36,682 nucleotides of DNA from the NCBI GenBank assembly GCA_016742055.1, contig JACVCK010000005.1, positions 1 to 36,682 of the forward strand. The letters run 5' to 3'. Positions within the stretch are counted from its first letter, which is position 1. The number at the start of each line of letters is the position of its first letter. Of the stretch, positions 1-6,879 are shown piece after piece. Both the position numbers and the translations under genes were made by a program. The stretch is from Phycisphaerales bacterium. GTDB taxonomy: Bacteria > Planctomycetota > Phycisphaerae > Phycisphaerales > UBA1924. Under the pieces are notes generated by a model. It worked only from the letters and a program-made list of their open reading frames with translations, did not search any database and was not told where the DNA came from.

Positions 1-19
1 ACTGTAGGCTCCGCCCACC

Positions 20-40
20 CCGCCCGGCGCGGCCGGGCGG
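20..40. repeat. GC-only inverted repeat upstream of the glycosyltransferase
   Basis: CCGCCCGGC (20-28) and GCCGGGCGG (32-40) are perfect 9-base inverted arms around the triloop GCG. No T-run follows on either strand, so a canonical Rho-independent terminator is not supported. It may be the end of the upstream transcript or a structural element, and in such GC-rich DNA chance is a real alternative. Confidence 0.4.
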
Positions 41-59
41 CCCTCAGCCCCGCCCCCCG

Positions 60-65
60 TACACT
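60..65 (+). promoter_or_regulatory. Candidate -10 element for a leaderless transcript
   Basis: TACACT lies exactly 7 bases before the ATG at 73, and no Shine-Dalgarno sequence precedes that ATG. A TANNNT hexamer 6-7 bases ahead of the start codon places the transcription start on the start codon itself, the arrangement known for leaderless genes in several GC-rich bacteria. No convincing -35 is visible. The same geometry recurs at 5057-5070. Confidence 0.35.
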
Positions 66-72
66 GGCGCCG

Positions 73-864
73 ATGCCCCCGTCGCCCCACGGCGAACATC
101 CCGGCGCCGTCGCGCTCTCCGTCGTCGCGCCCGCGCACAACGAGCGCGACAACGTGGAGCCGCTCCTGCGCGAGATCGAGGGCGTCGTCGCGCCCTGGGC
201 CGCCGCCCGCGCGCGCGCCTGGGAGTGCGTCATCGTGGACGACGGCTCCACCGACGGCACGGGCGAAGCCCTCCGCCGCCTCCAACGCGAACGGCCCTGG
301 CTCCGCGTGGTCCGCATGACCCGCACGCCCCCCGGCAAGGGCGCCGGCCAGTCCGCGGCGTTCCACGCCGGCTTCCGCGCCGCACGGGGCGAACTCATCG
401 CCACCCTCGACGCCGACCTCCAGAACGACCCCGCCGAGATCCCGCGACTCATCGACGCGCTGGAGCGCGAACACGCCGACCTCGTGCAGGGCGACCGCTC
501 CCGAGCCCGACGCGACCACTTCGTCCGCCGCGCCGGCTCCGTCGTCGGACGCGTCTTCCGCCGACTGCTCCTGGGCGACTCCATCCGCGACACCGGCTGC
601 TCGCTCCGCGTGATGCGCCGGGAAGTGGCGCTGCTGCTGCCGCTGGAGTTCCGCGGCGTGCACCGCTTCATCCCCGTGTCCGCGCGGCGCATGGGCTTCA
701 CGGTCGTCGAGCGCCCGGTGCTCCATCGCCCGCGCCTGGCGGGGCAGACCAAGTACGGCATGGGCGTCGCGCAGCGCGCGATCCCCGGGCTGATCGACTG
801 CTTCGCGATGCGCTGGATGTTCAACCGCCGGCGCTGGACCGACTGGTCCGAGGCCCCGCCATGA
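73..864 (+). CDS. GT2 family glycosyltransferase (polyprenyl-phosphate mannosyl/glucosyltransferase-like)
   Basis: This 263-residue protein has the GT-A fold hallmarks of family 2. It has a nucleotide-binding start (VVAPAHNERDN, about 18-27), VDDGS (55-59), and the metal-binding DADLQND near 113-119, followed by the DTGCSLR segment typical of dolichyl/undecaprenyl-phosphate sugar transferases. It lacks the C-terminal membrane helices of longer relatives, so it probably works at the membrane face with a membrane partner. The likely reaction is sugar transfer from a nucleotide sugar to a polyprenyl phosphate for envelope glycan or lipid modification. The exact sugar cannot be read from sequence. 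Its stop overlaps the start of the LAB_N gene (ATGA, 861-864), a pairing commonly seen in lipid-modification loci. The start at 73 has no ribosome binding site but a -10-like hexamer 7 bases upstream. Confidence 0.88.
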   Translation: MPPSPHGEHPGAVALSVVAPAHNERDNVEPLLREIEGVVAPWAAARARAWECVIVDDGSTDGTGEALRRLQRERPWLRVVRMTRTPPGKGAGQSAAFHAGFRAARGELIATLDADLQNDPAEIPRLIDALEREHADLVQGDRSRARRDHFVRRAGSVVGRVFRRLLLGDSIRDTGCSLRVMRREVALLLPLEFRGVHRFIPVSARRMGFTVVERPVLHRPRLAGQTKYGMGVAQRAIPGLIDCFAMRWMFNRRRWTDWSEAPP

Positions 865-1514
865 AGCCCGGCCCGATCGTCGCGATGGTGGCGCTGCTGG
901 CGCTGGGCTTCTGGCTGGCGGCGGGCCCGTCGCTCATGACCGCGCGCCTGGGCTCCACGCCCGGCGCCGTGGTCTCCACGCTGGACCTGGGCGCGCGGAA
1001 GATCGTGTACGAGCGACTCGAAACGCCCGGCGCCGGCGCGTCGTACCGATTCCTGACCGAAGCGCCGGACCTGCCGAGCGCGCCCCTCGCCGCGGACGCC
1101 TTCTGGAGCGTGGTGGACGCCGTGGAGCGCGAGACCGTGCGCCGCCACTGGCTGCTCCGCGCGTTCAACATCACTTCATGGGGCAACCTCGCCTGGATCG
1201 CGCTGGGCCTGGGCGGGCAGATGGCGTTCTTCGGACGCATGTTCGTGCAGTGGGTCGCCAGCGAGCGCGAACGGCGCAGCGTCGTGCCCGCGGCGTTCTG
1301 GTGGCTGAGTCTGATCGGAGGGCTCGCGCTCTTTTCCTACTTCATCTGGAGGCGCGACGTCGTCGGCGTCCTGGGCCAGAGCACGGGCGTGGTCATCTAC
1401 GCCCGCAACCTTCGCCTGATCGCCAAAGCGCGACGTCGCGCCCGGCGCGACGACACCGCGGCCTTCGAAGCCGGCCTCGCACGCGAAGACCCCTCCGGCG
1501 AACCGGTCGGCTGA
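861..1514 (+). CDS. LAB_N domain membrane protein (lipid A biosynthesis N-terminal domain)
   Basis: This 217-residue membrane protein has one N-terminal hydrophobic helix (about 6-22), a roughly 80-residue extracytoplasmic stretch, and then a LAB_N-type domain (about 106-190). The domain has the signature QWVASERERRSVVPAAFWW (130-148) followed by a second hydrophobic pair and VVIYARNL. LAB_N domains occur alone or fused to lipid-A-disaccharide synthase and GT2 enzymes. Stand-alone forms sit beside polyprenyl-phosphate sugar transferases and are thought to help lipid-linked sugar handling or flipping. The ATG is embedded in the upstream stop codon (ATGA), so translation is probably coupled. 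The open frame extends far upstream in the glycosyltransferase, but that part is a shadow. The basic C-terminal tail (about 190-205) is probably cytoplasmic. Confidence 0.82.
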   Translation: MKPGPIVAMVALLALGFWLAAGPSLMTARLGSTPGAVVSTLDLGARKIVYERLETPGAGASYRFLTEAPDLPSAPLAADAFWSVVDAVERETVRRHWLLRAFNITSWGNLAWIALGLGGQMAFFGRMFVQWVASERERRSVVPAAFWWLSLIGGLALFSYFIWRRDVVGVLGQSTGVVIYARNLRLIAKARRRARRDDTAAFEAGLAREDPSGEPVG

Positions 1515-1668
1515 ACCGCCCCCGGGAGCCCTTCAACCCGAAATCCCGGCTTCCCCGCAGTCCCCGGCTCCGGGCGCCCCGCCCGCCCGATCGCCCCCAG
1601 CGGATCGGCCCGGGCGCCGTTTCTCGGACCGTTTGCAGGAGCGCCCCCCAACGGCCGATGATGGTCCC

Positions 1669-2271
1669 ATGCGCGTGTTCCTCGACGACCGGCCCCTCCA
1701 GGCGGACGACTCCACCCTGTCCGCGGCCCTCGACGCCGCGCGCGCCAGCGCCGAGCGGGGAGGACGCATCATCGTTGAAGCCCTCGTCGACGGCGCCCCC
1801 GCGCCGGACGCCGACCTGCAGAACCCCGAGTCGGTCACGCGCCGGCCCTACGCCTCCGAACTGCGCTTCGTCAGCGAGTCGCCCCGCGCGCTCGTGGGCG
1901 ACGCGCTCCTCAACGCCGCCGACGCGGTCGGCGCGATCCGCGGCAAGCAGGCCGAAGCGGCGCAGTGCATCGTCCGCGGCCAGCCCGAGCAGGCCGTCGC
2001 CCTCCTGGGCGAGGCCGTCGCGCTGTGGCAGATGGTGCGGCGGGCGCTGGAGGAGGGCGGACGGCTGCTGGGCGTCTCGATGCTCGCGGCGCCGGAGGTC
2101 GGCCCGCTCGCCGAAGAACTCGCCCGCCGGCTGGGCGCCGTGCGCGACGCCCTGACCTCGCAGGACTGGGCGGCGCTCGGCGACGAACTCGACGAGGACA
2201 TGGACCGGCACGCCGCGGCGTGGGCGGACGCGCTGGGCGCGCTCGCCGGGCGTGTGACGAGCGGGGCGTGA
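1669..2271 (+). CDS. Hypothetical protein, predicted cytoplasmic, alpha-helical
   Basis: I do not recognise this 200-residue acidic, helix-rich protein. It starts MRVFLDDRPLQAD; an in-frame ATG 36 bases earlier (1633) has a less protein-like N-terminus. It has no signal peptide, no membrane helix and no cysteine pair. The middle (about 85-130) is a run of Ala/Leu/Glu-rich helices around a WQMVRRALEEG stretch, and the C-terminus is acidic (LGDELDEDMDRHAAAWADAL). It is followed within 58 bases by another unrecognised cytoplasmic gene with its own AGGAAGG ribosome binding site, so the two may be co-transcribed. Gene status rests on frame length, codon-position GC bias and spacing. The function is unknown. 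Confidence 0.65.
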   Translation: MRVFLDDRPLQADDSTLSAALDAARASAERGGRIIVEALVDGAPAPDADLQNPESVTRRPYASELRFVSESPRALVGDALLNAADAVGAIRGKQAEAAQCIVRGQPEQAVALLGEAVALWQMVRRALEEGGRLLGVSMLAAPEVGPLAEELARRLGAVRDALTSQDWAALGDELDEDMDRHAAAWADALGALAGRVTSGA

Positions 2272-2329
2272 GGGCCCTTCCAGAGAGACTTCCGGTTCCG
2301 GGCGGGGTGGAGAGACGAGGAAGGCGACC

Positions 2330-3055
2330 ATGAGCGCTCCCAAGACCAAGGCCGAGACCAAGCAGCAGAAGATCGACGAGAAGATGGAACGCGCCAGCGA
2401 GGCGCTGGAGGCCACGCGCTACTTTGAGTGCGAACGCCTGTGCATCGAGGCGCTCCGCTCCGCCCATTCGCTGCACGACTTCGACCGCATGGCCCGCATC
2501 CTGATGCCGCTGGAGGAGTCACGCCGCCAGAAGCGCCTGGCGGCGCTCGACGCGGACCGCGTGGAGGTCCTCAAGGCGCTCTCGCCCGAACTCAAACTCC
2601 GCCCCGGCTGCTACATGCTGGAGCCGCCCGACTGCGTGGGCGTGGACGGGCGCGCCCTGCGGGAGATGGCCAACGCGCAGGAAGTCCCCGTGCTGGTGGT
2701 CGTCCGAGAGCCGCTGACCCGCGCGGGGCTCTGGCCCCTCGTCGCTGTGGGGCCCGTGACCGTCCGCGTCCGCACGCGCCCTTCCAAGGGGCTCACGCCC
2801 GAGTGGTTCGCCGACGCGCTGGAGGCCCTCGGCGACGTCTCGCTCGAGGCCGTGGACTGGACGGCGCCCTCCGACATCACCGTCGGCGAACTGGTGGACC
2901 GGCTGGAGACCTGCCCCGAGCACGACCTGCTCCACCAGCGCCTGGCCGACGCCTGCCGCGCGGCGCTGAAGGAACTCCTCGAGGCCGGCTCCAAACGGCG
3001 CACCCGCAAAGCCAAGCCCCCGATCGACCCCGAAGACGCCGACGACGAGGACTGA
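2330..3055 (+). CDS. Hypothetical protein, cytoplasmic, charged N- and C-termini
   Basis: This 241-residue protein is not recognised. AGGAAGG sits a few bases before the ATG at 2330 and supports this start. Residues 1-40 are a highly charged, probably coiled helix (KTKAETKQQKIDEKMERASE). Residues 25-75 look like a TPR-style helical pair (ALEATRYFECERLCIEALRSA). A central alpha/beta region (about 90-190) contains PGCYMLEPPDCVGVDGR and a hydrophobic VPVLVVVREP strand. The tail is basic then acidic (SKRRTRKAKPPIDPEDADDED), a disordered extension. No signal peptide or membrane helix is visible. It lies 58 bases after the preceding unknown gene and probably shares its transcript. No function is assigned. 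Confidence 0.7.
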   Translation: MSAPKTKAETKQQKIDEKMERASEALEATRYFECERLCIEALRSAHSLHDFDRMARILMPLEESRRQKRLAALDADRVEVLKALSPELKLRPGCYMLEPPDCVGVDGRALREMANAQEVPVLVVVREPLTRAGLWPLVAVGPVTVRVRTRPSKGLTPEWFADALEALGDVSLEAVDWTAPSDITVGELVDRLETCPEHDLLHQRLADACRAALKELLEAGSKRRTRKAKPPIDPEDADDED

Positions 3056-3234
3056 ACGCGGCGCCATCGAACGGCGCGCGCCTCGCAAGTTGAACCGCTC
3101 CCGTGAGAGAGCGCGCCGTTTCACGATTCCTGTGAACCGCGCCCGTCAGGAAGCGGGTCTCCAAAGGATCAAACCTCAAATCAGGAGCGGCGCCATCGCA
3201 TCTTCCGAAGCCGCGGAGCGGCGGGAGAACGTAG

Positions 3235-3277
3235 CCACGGGTGAAGCGACCCGCCGCGGCGGGAGCGGAACCCGTGG
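3235..3277. repeat. REP-like interspersed hairpin
   Basis: CCACGGGT (3235-3242) and ACCCGTGG (3270-3277) are perfect inverted arms. They enclose a 14-base perfect palindrome, CCCGCCGCGGCGGG (3250-3263), which gives a two-tier cruciform. The surroundings (about 3190-3310, including CGGAGCGGCGGGAG and CCCCGGAGGGGTGAGGGG) have the look of the small interspersed elements I associate with planctomycete intergenic DNA, but other copies are not in this window. The gap 3056-3317 contains nothing else I can support. A 67-residue open frame here is a by-product. Confidence 0.45.
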
Positions 3278-3317
3278 AAGGCGTGATCTTTGATCTGAAC
3301 CCCGGAGGGGTGAGGGG

Positions 3318-4352
3318 TCAGCGCCGGCGCCGAACCATCAGCATCGCCAGCGCCACAAGCGATGCCCCCGCCCCCGGAGCCGGAATGACGGACGCAAGTC
3401 GGATGCCGATCAGCCGGTCGGGCGTGCCGCCGTCCCAACTGCTGATGAGATCAAAGTCAGTGAAAAGCGTGGTGATGTCGTTGCTGGTGGACTCCCACCG
3501 CCGCCCCTGCAGAAGCGCCGTCATCGTCTCCAGCCACTCATAGGCGCTTCCGGAGGCGTCGAACAGGCCCCAGGGCGTCTGCTGGTCGGGGTAGGAGAGG
3601 ATGGGGTAGTTGGCCGCGGAGCCCATGCCCGCGTTGGTCTGCGCGCCGGACGTTCCGGGCGCGCCGGAGACCGGGCGCGTGTCGCTGGAGTCGGGATAGC
3701 GCCAGTAGCCCTCCTGGCCCTCGCCGTGGCGGTCGGGGTCGAAGTGGACGGCCTTGACCCATTCGTCCTGCGTGGGAAGGAAGTAGCGCGCGCCCTCGGA
3801 GCGTTCGCGCTGGTCGGTGAGCGCGAGGTTGCCCTGGGTCCCGCCGCCGAACGTTGAGGTGTCGTAGACGCCGGACTCGAAGGCCCACGCCTGGTTGACC
3901 TTGCCGTTGTGCAGCCAGTTGACGTAGCGGGCGGCGAAGCGCCAGCCCACGTTGGCGGCGTGGTCGGCGGTCGATGCAGGCAGCGAGTAACCGCCGCCGC
4001 CTGACAGGCCTACGCCCGTGCCCGTGAACTGCGACGATCCTGAGAACTGCGCCGAGACATACGGCGCATAGGCGAGCACGAACTCGTACCACTGCCGGTT
4101 CGTGACCTCGGTCCTGGCGATGCGGTAGCGGTAGTCCACGCCGCCGTGACGCACGACGCCCCCGCCCTGATGGAGCCCCACCCAGTCGGCGTTGCGCGCA
4201 TGGCCGACCGTCGCCCATTCGTAGCCATAGTCCTGGATGGTCGAATCCCGGAAGGACCGCCAGCCGTCCTGGAACTGCGAGCCGGCTAGCGCGCCGGAAC
4301 TGAGCAGCGCCGCGGCGGAGACGGCGGCGAGGGGACGAATCACGTTGGTCAT
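3318..4352 (-). CDS. Secreted SUMF1/FGE-like domain protein with PEP-CTERM-type sorting tail
   Basis: This is a 344-residue exported protein. It has a signal peptide (MTNVIRPLAAVSAAALLSSG, cleavage near ALA-GS at about 24), then a formylglycine-generating-enzyme/SUMF1-type domain. The domain motifs appear in order: TEVTNRQWYEFV, RYVNWLHNG, YFLPTQDEWVKAVHFD, WGLFDASGSAYEW and GIRLAS. The C-terminus has PAPGAGA, a hydrophobic helix and RRRR, a PEP-CTERM-like surface-sorting signal processed by an exosortase. The mature protein contains no cysteine, so the oxidase chemistry of true FGE is impossible; a structural or ligand-binding role at the cell surface is inferred. Start at 4352 was chosen because the signal peptide begins there; the frame is open further upstream. 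A small perfect hairpin (GCCGCC/GGCGGC) lies about 80 bases upstream in an otherwise empty 212-base gap. Confidence 0.85.
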   Translation of the reverse strand: MTNVIRPLAAVSAAALLSSGALAGSQFQDGWRSFRDSTIQDYGYEWATVGHARNADWVGLHQGGGVVRHGGVDYRYRIARTEVTNRQWYEFVLAYAPYVSAQFSGSSQFTGTGVGLSGGGGYSLPASTADHAANVGWRFAARYVNWLHNGKVNQAWAFESGVYDTSTFGGGTQGNLALTDQRERSEGARYFLPTQDEWVKAVHFDPDRHGEGQEGYWRYPDSSDTRPVSGAPGTSGAQTNAGMGSAANYPILSYPDQQTPWGLFDASGSAYEWLETMTALLQGRRWESTSNDITTLFTDFDLISSWDGGTPDRLIGIRLASVIPAPGAGASLVALAMLMVRRRR

Positions 4353-4523
4353 GGCGCGGGTTCCCGGACGTTGGGGTTTGGAGGCCTGTGCGATCTCCAT
4401 TGTGTCGCGCCGGGGCCGGGATGCAAGGGCCAGCCGCCGTATTGGCGGCGGATTCGGCGCTGTTTCGACCCTCTCCCGCACGGTCGAGGTTCACTGGGGA
4501 GGGGTTTGGACGCGCCACCGGCG

Positions 4524-4545
4524 TCGGGCCGCCGCGGCGGCCCGA
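4524..4545. repeat. 22-base perfect palindrome downstream of the glycine-zipper gene
   Basis: The half-site TCGGGCCGCCG (4524-4534) is followed directly by its exact reverse complement (4535-4545). It lies about 20 bases beyond the minus-strand stop at 4565, where a terminator would be expected, but no T-run follows. It could be a transcript-end hairpin or a dimeric protein binding site. G/C composition makes palindromes easier to obtain by chance, though 22 bases without a mismatch is long. Confidence 0.4.
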
Positions 4546-4564
4546 TCCCCCACGCGCGAACGGC

Positions 4565-4933
4565 TCAGTACCGATCCCAGTTCCGGCCCCGATGGCGGTG
4601 CGAGGTGGCGCAGCCGCACGAACTGCTGCACGTGTGGCGCGGGCGCTCGTAGTAGTAGTGGCGCGTCTCGTACGTGTGCGTCTGCGTCCGCGCGTACGAG
4701 GCGTTGCGCTGGTTCTGATCGCCGAGGACGCCGCCGAAGAGCGCGCCGGACACCGCGCCGATCGCCGCGCCCGCGCCCGCCTCGCCGAACATCGAGCCGA
4801 TGATCGCCCCGCCGCCGGCGCCCAGGCCGGCGCCGAACAGGGCGCCCTCGCCCGCGTTGTTGCAGCCGCCCAGGGCCGCGGCCATTGCGGCGCAGCCCCC
4901 GGCGCACACGCTCCGCTTCATCCGACGACCCAT
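4565..4933 (-). CDS. Glycine-zipper domain lipoprotein
   Basis: This is a 122-residue predicted lipoprotein. The start at 4933 is set by AAAGGAG about 9 bases upstream. A basic start (MGRRMKRS) precedes a hydrophobic stretch and the lipobox LGGC (21-24), which would give an N-terminal lipid-modified cysteine. Residues 30-75 form a glycine zipper (GAGLGAGGGAIIGSMFGEAG and onward, closing at GGVLGDQ), the small-residue helical hairpin found in envelope proteins that oligomerise in membranes. The tail is rich in Tyr, His and Cys (HYYYERPRHTCSSSCGCATS), unusual for the family and possibly metal-binding or disulfide-forming. It is transcribed away from the small gene at 5070. Role unknown; envelope integrity or stress is typical for glycine-zipper lipoproteins. 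Confidence 0.78.
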   Translation of the reverse strand: MGRRMKRSVCAGGCAAMAAALGGCNNAGEGALFGAGLGAGGGAIIGSMFGEAGAGAAIGAVSGALFGGVLGDQNQRNASYARTQTHTYETRHYYYERPRHTCSSSCGCATSHRHRGRNWDRY

Positions 4934-5056
4934 GACTCGGAACTCCTTTCGGCGCATCGGACCCTCCGTTCCGGCGCAGGGTCCGCCCGGACCCGTGGCG
5001 CCGAGGGGTTCGACGGCCGGCGCTTCGCCCGGTTCCGATCTTCGCGCGGGCGCGTC

Positions 5057-5062
5057 TACCAT
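5057..5062 (+). promoter_or_regulatory. Candidate -10 element for a leaderless transcript
   Basis: TACCAT is separated by exactly 7 bases from the ATG at 5070, with no ribosome binding site between. This is the same geometry as TACACT before the gene at 73. No -35 is recognised. Confidence 0.33.
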
Positions 5063-5069
5063 CTCCGCC

Positions 5070-5318
5070 ATGGACCGACGCCACCCATCCGGCCGCCCGG
5101 ACGAGACCAGCGCCGAGGCCGCGTGCCGGCTGATGGAGCGCTGGCTGACCTGGGCGCTGCATCAGCCGGAGGACGCATTCCCGCGGATCTCGCTCCGCCC
5201 GGTTTCCGAGGGGGGCTTCGAGGGGCTGCTGGCCCGGCCGGACGGGCGCCGACGGGCCGCGGGCTGGTGGGCGGGCGCGATGGAGCGGGTGCAGGCGTTC
5301 CCGCCCCACTGGGGCTGA
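5070..5318 (+). CDS. Small hypothetical protein
   Basis: This is an 82-residue protein with no family recognised. The sequence is tryptophan-rich and looks protein-like (LMERWLTWALHQPEDAFPRI), with a predicted helix in the first half and basic stretches around RPDGRRRAAGWW. It has no signal peptide or membrane span. The start at 5070 is chosen from the -10-like TACCAT 7 bases upstream and because it clears the divergent lipoprotein start. The open frame continues upstream to 4800, but that part overlaps the lipoprotein gene antisense and is not credible. Real coding status is moderately likely. The gap from 5319 to 5460 holds nothing clear. Confidence 0.5.
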   Translation: MDRRHPSGRPDETSAEAACRLMERWLTWALHQPEDAFPRISLRPVSEGGFEGLLARPDGRRRAAGWWAGAMERVQAFPPHWG

Positions 5319-5460
5319 ACGGGTCCCGAAACCCCGGCGCGGCCCGGGCGTGGCTCTTCCGGAGGGGATACAACAACGGCCCAGCCCCCGGCGACGCAGG
5401 GGATGGGCCGATCTGGCCGATGCACTCGTTCCCGCGTCCGCGAACCGTGGAGCCAGCCGA

Positions 5461-6312
5461 ATGACCGACACCCCCGCCCAACCCGTGCCGGCCCCCGCCC
5501 TCAGCGGCCCGCAGACCACCCGTCTCAACCGCACCTGGGTCATCAAGACCTGCATCTACCTCGTGGTGCTCCTGGGGCTTGGCATCTGGGGGCTGGTGGA
5601 CGGGCTGATCGTCTACCCCGAGCGCGGGCGCAACGCGGCGTCGTTCCTCGAGAAGGAGTACCTCGTTCAGGCCGAGAAGGCCGGCGAACTGTTCCGCGCC
5701 TCGATCGCGGACCCGCGCGCCGAGTTCGAGCGCCTGCGGGCGGTCGAGGACGACCTCCGCATGCGCGGCGCCCAGGCCAAGGCCGAGCAGCGCTCCGCCG
5801 ACCAGGTCGAGATGGAGTTGGCACGCCTCGAATGGCTGACCGCGCTCTCGCGCATCGGCGAACTGGACCCGGCCAACACCGCGCTGCCCGACCCCTCCGC
5901 GCGCCTCACGACCCTCCAGAACGAGTGGACGACCCGCAAGCCGCCCAAGCCGCTCTCCGCGTTCGACATCCCCTCGCAGTGGCTCATCGCCGTCGCCGGC
6001 CTGGGCCTGGGCGGGTGGATCGTCTTCCTGTTCGCGGCGGTGGCGCGGAAGAAGTACCGCTACGACCCCGCCGAGATGCGCCTGACGCTGCCCTGCGGGC
6101 GCACGCTCGTGCCCGCGGACATCGCCGAACTGGACAAGCGCCAGTGGCACAAGTTCTTCGTCACCGTCCGGGCCAAGGACGGCGGGTCCTACAAACTCGA
6201 CCTGCTCCGCTACGCCCCGCTCGAGCAGTGGATCCTCGAGATGGAAAAGCACACCGACGGCTACGAGCCGCCGGTCGAAACCCCCGCGGAAGAGCCCGCC
6301 GCCGCCACCTGA
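5461..6312 (+). CDS. Hypothetical two-TM membrane protein with coiled-coil loop
   Basis: This 283-residue protein is not recognised. A Pro-rich cytoplasmic N-terminus is followed by TM1 (about 26-47, TWVIKTCIYLVVLLGLGIWG). A long charged helical region (about 55-140) rich in Glu/Arg/Ala is likely a coiled coil exposed outside the membrane, and TM2 is at about 173-195. The C-terminal globular domain (about 200-270) contains YRYDPAEMRLTLPCGRTL and WHKFFVTVRAKDGGSYKLDL, which read like a PH-like or YcxB-like beta domain on the cytoplasmic side. The tail is Glu/Pro-rich. It is followed after 45 bases by a DUF456 membrane gene in the same direction, so co-transcription is plausible. Function unknown. 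Confidence 0.75.
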   Translation: MTDTPAQPVPAPALSGPQTTRLNRTWVIKTCIYLVVLLGLGIWGLVDGLIVYPERGRNAASFLEKEYLVQAEKAGELFRASIADPRAEFERLRAVEDDLRMRGAQAKAEQRSADQVEMELARLEWLTALSRIGELDPANTALPDPSARLTTLQNEWTTRKPPKPLSAFDIPSQWLIAVAGLGLGGWIVFLFAAVARKKYRYDPAEMRLTLPCGRTLVPADIAELDKRQWHKFFVTVRAKDGGSYKLDLLRYAPLEQWILEMEKHTDGYEPPVETPAEEPAAAT

Positions 6313-6357
6313 CGCGCCGGCGCGACAGCCCGCGCGCCGCGTTCCCAATCAGCGACG

Positions 6358-6870
6358 ATGGACACCTTCGCCGGCATCCTGGTCGCGCTGTTCGGGCTCT
6401 TCGGCGTCGCGCTCACCCTCCTGGGCTTCTCCGGCGTCTGGCTCACCATCCTCGTGGCCCTGCTCATGGACTGGTGGCGGCCCGACCCGCAGTACGGGCT
6501 CTGGACGATCATCGCGGCCGTCGGGCTGGGCGTGCTGGGCGAGGTCGTCGAGTTCGCGGCCGGGGCGGTGGGCGCGGGCAGCGCGGGCGGGTCCAAAAGG
6601 GCTGCGGCCGGCGCGATGGCGGGCGGCCTTCTGGGCGCGATCCTCGGCACGCCGCTGATCCCCATCCCGATCGTCGGCACCATCGTCGGCGCCGTGGTGG
6701 GCGCGGGCCTTGGCGCGGCGCTGCTGGAGCGCACGAAGGAGACGCGCACGTGGGGCGATTCCCTGCGCGTGGGCCAGGGCGCCGCGATCGGTCGTCTGAT
6801 CGCCACGGTCGTGAAGACAACTCTCGCCGCGATCGTCGCGGTGCAACTGGCCGTCGCGTTCTGGCTGTGA
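6358..6870 (+). CDS. DUF456 family membrane protein
   Basis: This is a 170-residue integral membrane protein with the DUF456 layout. An N-terminal helix (FAGILVALFGLFGVALTLLG) is followed by the short turn SGVWLTILVALLMDWW, a second helix, and then a long glycine-rich double hairpin (about 75-125: AAGAMAGGLLGAILGTPL and IPIVGTIVGAVVGAGLGAAL) that contains the IPIPIVG turn typical of the family. A last helix (about 145-170) follows a conserved amphipathic segment with GAAIGRLI. The family has no established biochemical activity. No strong ribosome binding site is visible. It converges on the SOUL gene, with only 9 bases between the stops. Confidence 0.82.
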   Translation: MDTFAGILVALFGLFGVALTLLGFSGVWLTILVALLMDWWRPDPQYGLWTIIAAVGLGVLGEVVEFAAGAVGAGSAGGSKRAAAGAMAGGLLGAILGTPLIPIPIVGTIVGAVVGAGLGAALLERTKETRTWGDSLRVGQGAAIGRLIATVVKTTLAAIVAVQLAVAFWL

Positions 6871-6879
6871 CGGCCCCGA

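Noticed and set aside
225-860. Upstream extension of the LAB_N reading frame
   Set aside because: Overlaps the glycosyltransferase completely and translates to a low-complexity Arg/Pro sequence; the ATGA overlap at 861 is the true start.
3090-3293. 67-codon open frame in the REP-like element
   Set aside because: It lies inside a palindromic non-coding element, with no ribosome binding site.
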